DNA from: UBA8437 sp963580005
GTDB lineage: Bacteria; Planctomycetota; Planctomycetia; Planctomycetales; Planctomycetaceae
NCBI GenBank assembly: GCA_963580005.1
Contig: CAUZJR010000331.1
Span: 1-6,402 of the forward strand
Direction: 5' to 3'
Length of the DNA: 6,402 nucleotides
Numbering within the stretch: position 1 is the first letter of the stretch; the number at the start of each line of letters is the position of its first letter. The position numbers and the translations under genes were made by a program. A model generated the notes under the pieces. That model was not told where the DNA came from. It worked only from the letters and a program-made list of their open reading frames with translations, and ran no database searches. Positions 1 to 5,513 of this stretch are shown one piece after another.

Positions 1-180
1 AGCCTGGTGGCATCGCTGCAGAAGACCGTCGCGGACCTCCGGGCCCAGCAGGCCCCGATCCGCTTCACGCTCTATCCTCAGCTCGGCCACAACTGCTGGG
101 ACGCCACCTACGACAACCCGCAGCTCTACACCTGGCTGCTCGCCCAGTCGACCGACAAGCGACCCAAAAAAACGAAGTGA
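1..180 (+). CDS. Alpha/beta-hydrolase (prolyl oligopeptidase-like), C-terminal fragment
   Basis: Frame 1 is open from the first base to a TGA at 178-180 and gives 59 residues; the start lies outside the window. The segment FTLYPQLGHNCWDATY (residues 22-37) followed by an N-P-x-LYxWLL pattern is typical of the extreme C terminus of secreted or periplasmic predicted peptidases and esterases of the prolyl oligopeptidase/dienelactone hydrolase superfamily. In these, the His of GHNxWD is the catalytic histidine of a Ser-Asp-His triad. The helix before it (SLVASLQKTVADLRAQ) fits the last alpha/beta-hydrolase helix. The protein ends in a lysine-rich tail (KRPKKTK). The gene converges on the rhomboid gene with only 15 bases between the stop codons. 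The nucleophile serine and any signal peptide are not visible, so substrate and location cannot be given. The superfamily call is fairly safe; peptidase versus esterase is open. Confidence 0.8.
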   Translation, partial: SLVASLQKTVADLRAQQAPIRFTLYPQLGHNCWDATYDNPQLYTWLLAQSTDKRPKKTK

Positions 181-195
181 CTCTCCGCGGCACGC

Positions 196-1347
196 TCAGG
201 TCTTGTGCCGCTTCCGCCGACTCGCCTCCATCAGCATCTCCCGCTCCCGATCGCTCAGGCTCGCCTCCCCGTCGCGGCTGATCTTGGCCAGGATCGCGTC
301 GACCTGGTCATCGAGTCCATCGACGGGTGGTTGGTAGACGCGGACCGAGGGTCGCACCACGCGGCGACGCCAGAACTTGAATCGGCCGGCCAGACGCTCA
401 CCCAGCGAACTCAGGCGGCCGCCGCTGCGGTGGTAGCCGTACCCAAACGCCGCTCCGCCCAGGTGGGCCATGTGGGCGATGTGACTCTCGCCACCAAATG
501 CACCCAGCGCACGAATCACGTCCAGAGCCACCAGGCCCACCACCAGCATCCCCAACTCAACCGGGATGATCATCATCAGCAGCACCTTCATCTTGGGAAA
601 GTGCACCGCCGAGAGCACCATCACCGCCATCACGCCACCCGAGGCTCCGACCATCGGCACCACACTGCCGCCGGAGGCCAGCTGCCAGGCCAGGTGGCAG
701 ACTCCGCTGACCAGGACGCCCAGCAGGTAGATCCACAGGAACTCGCGACGACCGTAGATGCCCTCGATCAGCCGACCGAACATCCACAGGCAGATCATGT
801 TGAACAGCAGGTGCAACAACGAGGCCTGGTCGTGGCAGAACCCGTAGGTGATCACCCGCCAGGGAAACTGCCAGGCGATCGAGCCGATTTCAGAACGCCG
901 CATCACCCCCGTGAGCGGGCCGGGATCCCCGACCAGCTGCAAGCCCGTCTCGACTCCGACCCAGCCGTCCGGTTCGGTGCGGAAGCTCGCGTCCAGATCG
1001 TTGACCTCTTCAGCATGCAGTCGTCGGAACCGCAGGAACTCGTTCTTCCCGCTCCGCGCCGCCACCACGTAACTCCCCGAGGGAAGCTCCAGGCCCTCGA
1101 CCCCTGCCTTCGGAGCAGGAACGTGGAGCCTGGCCCCTTCCCGAGCCACGCTGAAGGTGGCCGGCAGATGCAGCAGATCGCCCAGAGGCTCGATCAGCCA
1201 GGTCGCCAGGAAGACGGCGACGTTGATGATCACCAGCACCTTCACGGCCGAAACCGGGCCGGATGATGTGCCCCCGGAACCGCCATAGGATCCCGACCAC
1301 GAACCCGACGATTCGTCGCGAAGGTAGTCCCGGTTGTGGATTCCCAT
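196..1347 (-). CDS. Rhomboid family intramembrane serine protease with C-terminal tail domain
   Basis: A 383-residue polytopic membrane protein predicted to cleave other membrane proteins within or near the bilayer with a Ser-His dyad. The sequence shows the rhomboid core: a first membrane helix at about 34-53, WRVITYGF (163-170) leading into the second, HLLFNM at 179-184 (H179 and N183 correspond to the oxyanion-hole residues of GlpG), the nucleophile motif GASG at 234-237 (Ser236), and AHLGGAAFG at 294-302 with catalytic His295. The N terminus is a Gly/Ser-rich cytoplasmic stretch beginning MGIHNRDY. Two parts are additions to the core: a soluble insertion of about 100 residues between helices 1 and 2 (about 58-160), and a C-terminal basic linker plus a tail at about 348-383 of the kind I recall as DUF6576 (name uncertain). 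The ATG start is supported by AGGGAG five bases upstream and by an in-frame stop at 1378-1380. The substrate is unknown. The gene lies downstream of an unrecognised membrane protein on the same strand. Confidence 0.95.
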   Translation of the reverse strand: MGIHNRDYLRDESSGSWSGSYGGSGGTSSGPVSAVKVLVIINVAVFLATWLIEPLGDLLHLPATFSVAREGARLHVPAPKAGVEGLELPSGSYVVAARSGKNEFLRFRRLHAEEVNDLDASFRTEPDGWVGVETGLQLVGDPGPLTGVMRRSEIGSIAWQFPWRVITYGFCHDQASLLHLLFNMICLWMFGRLIEGIYGRREFLWIYLLGVLVSGVCHLAWQLASGGSVVPMVGASGGVMAVMVLSAVHFPKMKVLLMMIIPVELGMLVVGLVALDVIRALGAFGGESHIAHMAHLGGAAFGYGYHRSGGRLSSLGERLAGRFKFWRRRVVRPSVRVYQPPVDGLDDQVDAILAKISRDGEASLSDREREMLMEASRRKRHKT

Positions 1348-1352
1348 GCCCG

Positions 1353-1358
1353 CTCCCT
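1353..1358 (-). promoter_or_regulatory. Ribosome binding site of the rhomboid gene
   Basis: The minus strand reads AGGGAG, then five bases, then ATG at 1347. This is a good match to the anti-Shine-Dalgarno sequence and fixes the start at 1347. An in-frame TAG at 1378-1380 rules out a much longer N terminus. Confidence 0.6.
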
Positions 1359-1383
1359 GGCATCTCGCTCGGTCGACCTACCT

Positions 1384-1431
1384 GATCTTCAACCCGGTCT
1401 TCAACCCGGTCTTCAACCCGATCTCCAAGCT
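1384..1431. repeat. 12-base tandem repeat array in an intergenic gap, flanked by GGTCGACC palindromes
   Basis: Four adjoining 12-base units run from 1384: GATCTTCAACCC, GGTCTTCAACCC, GGTCTTCAACCC and GATCTCCAAGCT. The middle two are identical and the outer two diverge by two to six bases. The array is bracketed by two identical 8-base palindromes, GGTCGACC, at 1371-1378 and 1432-1439. It sits in the 137-base gap between the coiled-coil protein gene and the rhomboid gene, immediately upstream of the rhomboid ribosome binding site. On the minus strand the unit reads as repeats of GGGTTGAAGACC. Its role is unknown: it could be simple slippage expansion, a binding site for a regulator, or part of an untranslated leader. 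Confidence 0.75.
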
Positions 1432-1460
1432 GGTCGACCGTCTCCTCGGCCTCGTGCCAA

Positions 1461-1475
1461 GCCACGCTCCGCGGC
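1461..1475 (-). terminator. Possible hairpin terminator after the coiled-coil protein gene
   Basis: Read on the minus strand the RNA would be GCCGCG-GAG-CGUGGC: a six-base-pair stem with one G-U pair closed by a three-base loop, starting nine bases after the TAG stop of the 1485-2441 gene. No U-rich run follows (the next bases are UUGGCACG), so an intrinsic terminator is only weakly supported. It may instead be a 3' stabilising or pausing hairpin, or chance in GC-rich sequence. Confidence 0.28.
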
Positions 1476-1484
1476 AACGGCGTT

Positions 1485-2441
1485 CTATTTCTGTACCGTC
1501 CGTGCCGCCCGTGCCGCCGGTGACGCAGAAGCGTTGCGTGTCACGGCCGCGGCGCCCGTTGTGGAGCCCGGCAGGCTCCGCTCCAGGTCGCTGTTCTGTT
1601 TCAGCAACCGGTTGGCCCGATCGTGGTTCGACTTCAGGTCGCGACGCAGCACGTCGACCGTCTCGATCAACTGGTTGCGTTCTTCCTCGGCCGCCGCGAT
1701 CGCCCGCACCAGTCCGTCGATCATGTAATCGGGCAACTTGCCCTTGAGACCTGCGAGGTCATCGTTTTCACCCATCAGTTCGGAAAACCGCAGTCGCAAC
1801 TGTTCGTCCGCCTTCAGATTGACGTCTCCCTTGATCCGGGCATCCAGCCCCTTGTCATCAGACGTCTGGTCGCCCTGGGTCAAGAGCACTTCGAGATTGA
1901 CGAAGCGGGTCTTCTGGTGAGCCGGGATCAGGGTCCGCAGCCTCCACTTGCCGCTACCCCAGGCCGCGACCGAATCGGCGGGCCGCACTTTCCAGGTCGG
2001 CTTCCAGGTCCGGACTCCGCCCTGGGCGGCGCCTTCCTGGATGAAGGTCCCGATGAACCGCACGCTGCCGTCTGCGTTCTTCAGAAACCCGTGGACCATG
2101 ATCGGCTGCTGCTGCTGGTTGACGGCCGCAGCCGCGGCCAACACCGCCGCGGTTTCCTGGTCGCGAGTCTGCAGGTTCCCGTTTTGTACGTTGACCGTCA
2201 CGGTCACGTCGTCCGAGTAGTCGCCCCAGCCCCGCTTGGCGTTGGCCAGGTCGACCTGGGCCGACTCGTGAAAGAACCGTGCCTTGCGGAGCACATCCAC
2301 GCCAGCCTCGTAATCGGCTCGCTCTTTGGACAGCGACATGTGCCACGACCTGCGGATCTGGTGCGTGCGCGCCGAGAGCGCGATCGCCGCCGCAGCGCCG
2401 ATCACCACGAACCCCATAAAGACCTTGCCCGACCAATGCAT
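1485..2441 (-). CDS. Unrecognised membrane-anchored coiled-coil protein
   Basis: A 318-residue protein I do not recognise by function. It begins MHWSGKVFMGFVVIGAAAAI, a short start followed by one hydrophobic helix (about 7-23) that acts as a signal anchor or uncleaved signal. A helical stretch with many charged residues follows (about 28-70), then a probably beta-rich middle (78-185, including a DDVTVTVNVQNG strand-like segment). A helical, coiled-coil-prone C-terminal part rich in Glu, Arg and Leu spans about 210-290, and the end is a low-complexity Ala/Ser/Arg tail. A Gln run (about 109-112) and an Ala run (about 101-106) lie in the middle. The start at 2441 is chosen over an in-frame ATG at 2525 because GGAGAGGAA lies just upstream and the predicted promoter (2474-2503) falls between the two. 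The layout resembles planctomycete proteins with a single N-terminal helix and a periplasmic coiled coil, but that comparison is from memory. Confidence 0.85.
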   Translation of the reverse strand: MHWSGKVFMGFVVIGAAAAIALSARTHQIRRSWHMSLSKERADYEAGVDVLRKARFFHESAQVDLANAKRGWGDYSDDVTVTVNVQNGNLQTRDQETAAVLAAAAAVNQQQQPIMVHGFLKNADGSVRFIGTFIQEGAAQGGVRTWKPTWKVRPADSVAAWGSGKWRLRTLIPAHQKTRFVNLEVLLTQGDQTSDDKGLDARIKGDVNLKADEQLRLRFSELMGENDDLAGLKGKLPDYMIDGLVRAIAAAEEERNQLIETVDVLRRDLKSNHDRANRLLKQNSDLERSLPGSTTGAAAVTRNASASPAARAARTVQK

Positions 2442-2446
2442 TCCTG

Positions 2447-2455
2447 TTCCTCTCC
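2447..2455 (-). promoter_or_regulatory. Ribosome binding site deciding the start at 2441
   Basis: The minus strand reads GGAGAGGAA, then CAGGA, then ATG at 2441, a strong purine-rich site with about five bases of spacing. It supports this start over the ATG at 2525. Confidence 0.65.
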
Positions 2456-2473
2456 AGACCTCCTGGCTGCTCA

Positions 2474-2503
2474 AGTTTAGGCCCGAACTTCCCGGGTGGT
2501 CAA
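2474..2503 (-). promoter_or_regulatory. Predicted sigma70-type promoter for the coiled-coil protein gene
   Basis: On the minus strand TTGACC (2498-2503, five of six matches to the -35 consensus) is followed after 18 bases by TAAACT (2474-2479, four of six matches to the -10 consensus). Transcription would start near 2467, giving a leader of about 26 bases before the ATG at 2441. No second promoter is obvious before the rhomboid gene, so this one may serve both. Confidence 0.55.
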
Positions 2504-2589
2504 GAAGAATGGCCACACACAGCAACAGCCTCGATCACCCCGACCGCCCCGAACACCACAATCGGCACAACGGGCCCGGCCAACAGACG

Positions 2590-2618
2590 TTTCCACCCCC
2601 TCAACTCTCGACTACAAT
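2590..2618 (+). promoter_or_regulatory. Predicted sigma70-type promoter for the ykgJ-like/hisS unit
   Basis: TTTCCA (2590-2595, four of six matches to the -35 consensus) and TACAAT (2613-2618, five of six matches to the -10 consensus) are spaced by 17 bases. The expected transcription start near 2625 leaves a leader of about 50 bases before the ATG at 2677. It also means the in-frame upstream extension of that gene is not translated. Together with the leftward promoter at 2474-2503 it makes this gap a divergent promoter region. Confidence 0.55.
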
Positions 2619-2676
2619 CGGCCCCCAACCATCAGTCTCACCGCCGCGATCCCAGCGGCCAGGGACCCCAGTCGCG

Positions 2677-3105
2677 ATGACCGCTACCCTCGTCCGCCGT
2701 GAAGACCTGGCTCCCGGGGAAGTGCTCTGCGATCACTGCACCGCCCGCTGCTGCCGCTATTTCGCACTGCCCATCGACACGCCCGTCGATCGCGATGACT
2801 ACGAGAACATCCGCTGGTACATGCTCCACGGAGACATTTCCGTCTTTGTCGACGACGACAGCTGGTACCTGCTGGTCCACAACGCCTGTGACCAGCTCGA
2901 CGACGAGAACCGCTGCAGCATCTATACATCGCGGCCCACTATCTGCCGCTCGTATTCGACGGACGACTGCGAGTTCGACAACGACGCCTGCTACGACCGG
3001 CTGTTCGAACGGCCCGAGCAAATCGACGAATACGCCGATGCCCTGCTCGGACGCCGCCGGCGACGCGGACCCGGCACACTGCCCATCCTGGGAACCGCGC
3101 CATGA
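2677..3105 (+). CDS. YkgJ family cysteine cluster protein
   Basis: A 142-residue probably cytoplasmic protein with the hallmark CxxCxxxCC cluster (C18, C21, C25, C26) near the N terminus. Further cysteines follow at 71, 80, 90, 98 and 105, with the family's C-x-IY-x-x-RP-x-x-CR-x-Y pattern at 80-93. Members of this family (zinc/iron-chelating domain) are presumed to bind zinc or an Fe-S cluster through these cysteines; the molecular role is not known. Position 126-130 is a run of five arginines before a Pro/Gly-rich end. The ATG at 2677 is chosen because it lies just ahead of the conserved region and about 50 bases after the predicted promoter; a weak AGGGA lies 11 bases upstream. Its TGA overlaps the hisS start as ATGA (3102-3105), so the two are very probably co-transcribed and translationally coupled. 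Whether the protein has anything to do with histidyl-tRNA synthesis is unknown. Confidence 0.9.
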   Translation: MTATLVRREDLAPGEVLCDHCTARCCRYFALPIDTPVDRDDYENIRWYMLHGDISVFVDDDSWYLLVHNACDQLDDENRCSIYTSRPTICRSYSTDDCEFDNDACYDRLFERPEQIDEYADALLGRRRRRGPGTLPILGTAP

Positions 3106-4478
3106 CTCCCAACCCGGCAGACCCCAAACCCGACGCCTCGACCGCGACACCGAGGATCAAGCCCTCAACGCTCAAGGGGTTTCGAGACCACCTGCCCGGA
3201 CCGATGCTGGTCCGCGAACAGTTGATCGACACCGCGCGAGAGGTCTACCGCAGCTTCGGGTTCTCGCCGATTGATACCCCCGCACTGGAATACAGCGAGA
3301 TCCTGCTGGGCAAGGGGGGCGAGGAATCCGACAAGCAGCTGTTTCGCTTCACCGACCAGGGCGACCGGGACGTCGCCATGAGGTTCGATCTGACCGTGCC
3401 GCTGGCACGCTACGCCGCACAGCACCTGCACGAAATCGGCACGCCCTTCAAACGCTATCACGTCGCGACCGTCTGGCGAGCCGAGAAGCCGCAGAAGGGG
3501 CGGTACCGTGAATTCATCCAGTGCGACTTCGATACGATCGGGACCACGTCCAATACCGCCGACATCGAAACCCTGTTCGTGATCAACGACCTGATGGAAC
3601 GGATCGGGTTTTCCGAGTTCACCATCCGGGTCAACAACCGCCGTCTCCTCAACGGACTCCTCGAAACACTCGAACTCACCGACATGGCCAACGGAGTCCT
3701 CCGCTGCCTCGACAAGCTCGGAAAAATCGGCCCCGAACAGGTGGCCGCCCAGTTACAGGAACGAGTCGGACTCTCGAGTGACCAGGCCGCCGGTGTGCTC
3801 GCACTCACAGGGTTCCAGGGCACTCCCGACGTGGTCCTCGACACGCTCGAAACACGACTCGCACACAACGAAACCGGCTCCGAGGGAGTGCAGAGACTCA
3901 GGGAACTCTTCGCCGCTTGCCAACTGGCGGGAATCCCCCAGGAACGAATCCAGCTCGATCCGACCATAGCGCGAGGACTCGACTACTACACCGGCACCAT
4001 CTACGAAACCTTCCTGGACCAGTTGCCCGGGATCGGCAGCGTCTGCTCGGGAGGCCGATACGATGACCTCGCCGGGCTGTTCACCTCGCAACCGCTCCCC
4101 GGTGTCGGCGCCAGCCTCGGACTCGATCGACTGCTGGCCGCAATGCAGGAACTGGACCTGGTCCAGCAACCGGCCTCGGCCGCCGCCGTGCTGCTGGCTC
4201 ACTTCGATGCCGACTACGGGGCCCAGTACCTCGCCACAGCACGCCGCTTGCGGGCCGAGGGAATTTCATGCGAGGTCTACACCGACCCGAAACCGCTGGG
4301 CAAACAACTGAAGTACGCCGACCGCAAGGGCGTTCGCCTGGTGCTGATCGCCGGCGCCGACGAGTTTGAAAACGGGACCTGGCAAATCAAGGACCTCGAC
4401 AGCGGTGAACAACTCGAGGTGCCCGACGCACAACTCGTCGAGACCCTCGCCCACTCACTTGCCACACACGACGCCTGA
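3102..4478 (+). CDS. hisS: Histidyl-tRNA synthetase
   Basis: A 458-residue class II aminoacyl-tRNA synthetase that joins histidine to tRNA-His using ATP, working as a cytoplasmic homodimer. After a Pro/Thr-rich N-terminal stretch of about 20 residues comes KGFRDHLP (25-32) and motif 1 around 45-68. Next are MRFDLTVPLARY (93-104) and motif 2 at about 119-147 containing WRAEKPQKGRYREF. The histidine-specific RGLDYYTGTIYE lies at 291-302, the GSVCSGGRYDDL loop at 312-323 and motif 3, PGVGASLGLDRL, at 333-344. The anticodon-binding domain runs from about 361 to the end and includes LGKQLKYADRKG. Length is usual for the bacterial enzyme or slightly long. Motif 2 ends in QCDFD rather than the QxGxE seen in the Escherichia coli enzyme, a feature shared with the eukaryotic type. 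The start overlaps the preceding stop (ATGA), with only a weak GGGAA ahead, so initiation is likely coupled to translation of the upstream gene. Confidence 0.98.
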   Translation: MTPNPADPKPDASTATPRIKPSTLKGFRDHLPGPMLVREQLIDTAREVYRSFGFSPIDTPALEYSEILLGKGGEESDKQLFRFTDQGDRDVAMRFDLTVPLARYAAQHLHEIGTPFKRYHVATVWRAEKPQKGRYREFIQCDFDTIGTTSNTADIETLFVINDLMERIGFSEFTIRVNNRRLLNGLLETLELTDMANGVLRCLDKLGKIGPEQVAAQLQERVGLSSDQAAGVLALTGFQGTPDVVLDTLETRLAHNETGSEGVQRLRELFAACQLAGIPQERIQLDPTIARGLDYYTGTIYETFLDQLPGIGSVCSGGRYDDLAGLFTSQPLPGVGASLGLDRLLAAMQELDLVQQPASAAAVLLAHFDADYGAQYLATARRLRAEGISCEVYTDPKPLGKQLKYADRKGVRLVLIAGADEFENGTWQIKDLDSGEQLEVPDAQLVETLAHSLATHDA

Positions 4479-4487
4479 ACACGCGAC

Positions 4488-4515
4488 TTGCCAAGCCTCA
4501 CACGACCCGTATCAT
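4488..4515 (+). promoter_or_regulatory. Predicted sigma70-type promoter for the small membrane protein gene
   Basis: TTGCCA (4488-4493) and TATCAT (4510-4515) each match the consensus at five of six positions and are spaced by 16 bases. They lie in the 81-base gap after the hisS stop. Transcription would begin near 4522, about 38 bases before the ATG at 4560, so the small gene could be expressed independently of hisS. I see no convincing terminator between them. Confidence 0.55.
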
Positions 4516-4559
4516 GCGGGAACAGACCGCACGGGCCGGCCGCGTGACCTGGGACCACG

Positions 4560-4832
4560 ATGCACACTCCGAATGCCACCCGCTGGACCTCGACCGCCGC
4601 ACTGTTGCTGGTGCTGACGGCCGTGATGGTTGCAGCAGCTCCCGAGGCCGACGCACAGGCCCCCGCGACGGACACCGCACCCGCGGGCGGAAGCGGCGAC
4701 GCAGGTGGCGATCAGCCCCAGATGGTCTCGACCAGCGGAGGCACCTTCTGGAACTCCGTCGGCTACCTGCTGGTGACGCTGCTCGTGGGCGGATCCCTGT
4801 ATGCCGTCTGCCGCTCGAGCCACCGTACCTGA
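4560..4832 (+). CDS. Small exported/membrane protein, unrecognised
   Basis: A 90-residue protein of unknown function. Residues 1-34 look like a signal peptide: a basic start (R8), a hydrophobic core at 12-27, and a probable cut after AQA at 32-34. A low-complexity Ala/Gly/Asp/Pro stretch (about 35-55) follows, then one membrane helix at about 64-84 (FWNSVGYLLVTLLVGGSLYA) and a short basic end, CRSSHRT. The mature product would be a roughly 55-residue protein, mostly one membrane helix with its C terminus in the cytoplasm. Reality of the gene is supported by this signal-plus-anchor arrangement, the promoter-like sequence upstream and the place after hisS. The ribosome site is weak (GGGA shortly before the ATG). 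It converges with the lipoprotein gene, leaving 39 bases between the stops. Confidence 0.75.
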   Translation: MHTPNATRWTSTAALLLVLTAVMVAAAPEADAQAPATDTAPAGGSGDAGGDQPQMVSTSGGTFWNSVGYLLVTLLVGGSLYAVCRSSHRT

Positions 4833-4871
4833 TCCGATGACGTCGCCTCGCTCGAGAGACAACGTGGCGAG

Positions 4872-5513
4872 CTACTTGTCAAGCTGGCCCGATCTGACGA
4901 AGCCGCGGAATTCGTCCTCGAACGACGAGACCGCCGCACGGGGCCCGACCAGCTTCAACAGGAACGGCCGACGACTCATCGGGATCGCCACGCCCAGCAA
5001 TCTCCAGTCCTGGTGAGGACCCGGGCTGCTGCCGACCTGGCTGCGAAATGTGCCCCGCACGTCCAGCCACTGCGACTTCGCCCCATCAATGCTCAGAGTA
5101 TCGCGACGTGGGCGGTCGCCGGAGTCGAGTTGGAACTGTCCGACCCACCGCTGCAGATTCGCTTCGATGCCGCCACCCATCGTCGTCAGCGTCAGCATCA
5201 TCTCGCCCTCGTCCGAGGCGATCAGGTACTTCGCCTCGTAGAATTCCGACTCGGGCTGCTCGTCCCACGCGGTGGGCACGTCGAAACGGATGCCGGTCAA
5301 CTGCTTGACCCGCGTACCCGGCTTGCCTCCAGCAACCTCAACCTCGGGTGCCCCCGCATCCTCTCCCGCGGGCCGGACCGCCGACTGGCCGGCCGAACGG
5401 ACCGGCACGCTCTGTGTCGGGGTCTCACCGCACCCGAGCAACCCGCTCCCCACCAAACCGCACAGTGCGGTTCCCAGTACCAGCCGAATTCCCAGGTCTC
5501 GACCGCAGTCCAT
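4872..5513 (-). CDS. Lipoprotein of unknown function
   Basis: A 213-residue predicted lipoprotein. The N terminus has an Arg-containing start, a hydrophobic core at 9-27 and the lipobox LLGC at 25-28, so Cys28 would be lipid-modified after signal peptidase II cleavage. A disordered Pro/Ala/Gly-rich linker spans about 30-66. The folded part (about 70-213) begins GIRFDVPTAWDEQ and contains MGGGIEANLQRWVGQF (112-127). It ends in strands such as FLLKLVGP (184-191) followed by a Phe-rich helix. The GGG-xxANxxRWxGQF pattern is, from memory, conserved in lipoproteins of unknown function in planctomycetes and other phyla; I know of no assigned role. The start overlaps the stop of the M50 protease gene as TAATG (5511-5515), and GAGGAG lies eight bases upstream within that gene, so the two are almost certainly one operon. 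A partner or quality-control relationship with the protease is possible but unproven. Confidence 0.9.
   Translation of the reverse strand: MDCGRDLGIRLVLGTALCGLVGSGLLGCGETPTQSVPVRSAGQSAVRPAGEDAGAPEVEVAGGKPGTRVKQLTGIRFDVPTAWDEQPESEFYEAKYLIASDEGEMMLTLTTMGGGIEANLQRWVGQFQLDSGDRPRRDTLSIDGAKSQWLDVRGTFRSQVGSSPGPHQDWRLLGVAIPMSRRPFLLKLVGPRAAVSSFEDEFRGFVRSGQLDK

Noticed and set aside
166..173. A-run giving an AAAAAAC slippery heptamer near the end of the hydrolase fragment
   Set aside because: It lies two codons before the stop, has no obvious downstream structure and would alter only the last few residues. The run simply encodes a lysine-rich tail.
205..1266. Open frame of 353 codons on the plus strand across the rhomboid gene
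   Set aside because: Its translation is rich in His, Gln and Arg with no recognisable motif, as expected for the antisense of GC-rich coding sequence. The minus strand encodes a clear rhomboid with all catalytic motifs.
1010..1477. Minus-strand open frame starting in the repeat gap, with a VEDR-type repeated N terminus
   Set aside because: Most of it overlaps the rhomboid gene out of frame and becomes Arg/Gly-rich without motifs. The repeated residues simply reflect the 12-base tandem repeat.
1623..2480. Open frame of 285 codons on the plus strand opposite the coiled-coil protein
   Set aside because: It runs antisense to a gene with a good promoter, ribosome site and membrane anchor. It has no start signal and its translation looks compositionally random.
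2442..2525. In-frame extension of the coiled-coil protein to an ATG at 2525
   Set aside because: The predicted promoter lies between this ATG and the one at 2441. The latter has a strong ribosome site and puts the hydrophobic anchor at the N terminus.
2326..2676. In-frame N-terminal extension of the cysteine-cluster protein
   Set aside because: It would begin inside the oppositely oriented gene and lies upstream of the predicted promoter. Its sequence is low-complexity Pro/His/Arg unlike the conserved family, and the ATG at 2677 fits the family start.
4833..4871. Possible bidirectional terminator between the convergent small-protein and lipoprotein genes
   Set aside because: The best pairing is CTCGC (4847-4851) with GCGAG (4867-4871), five pairs around a 15-base loop with no T-run on either side, which is too weak to call.
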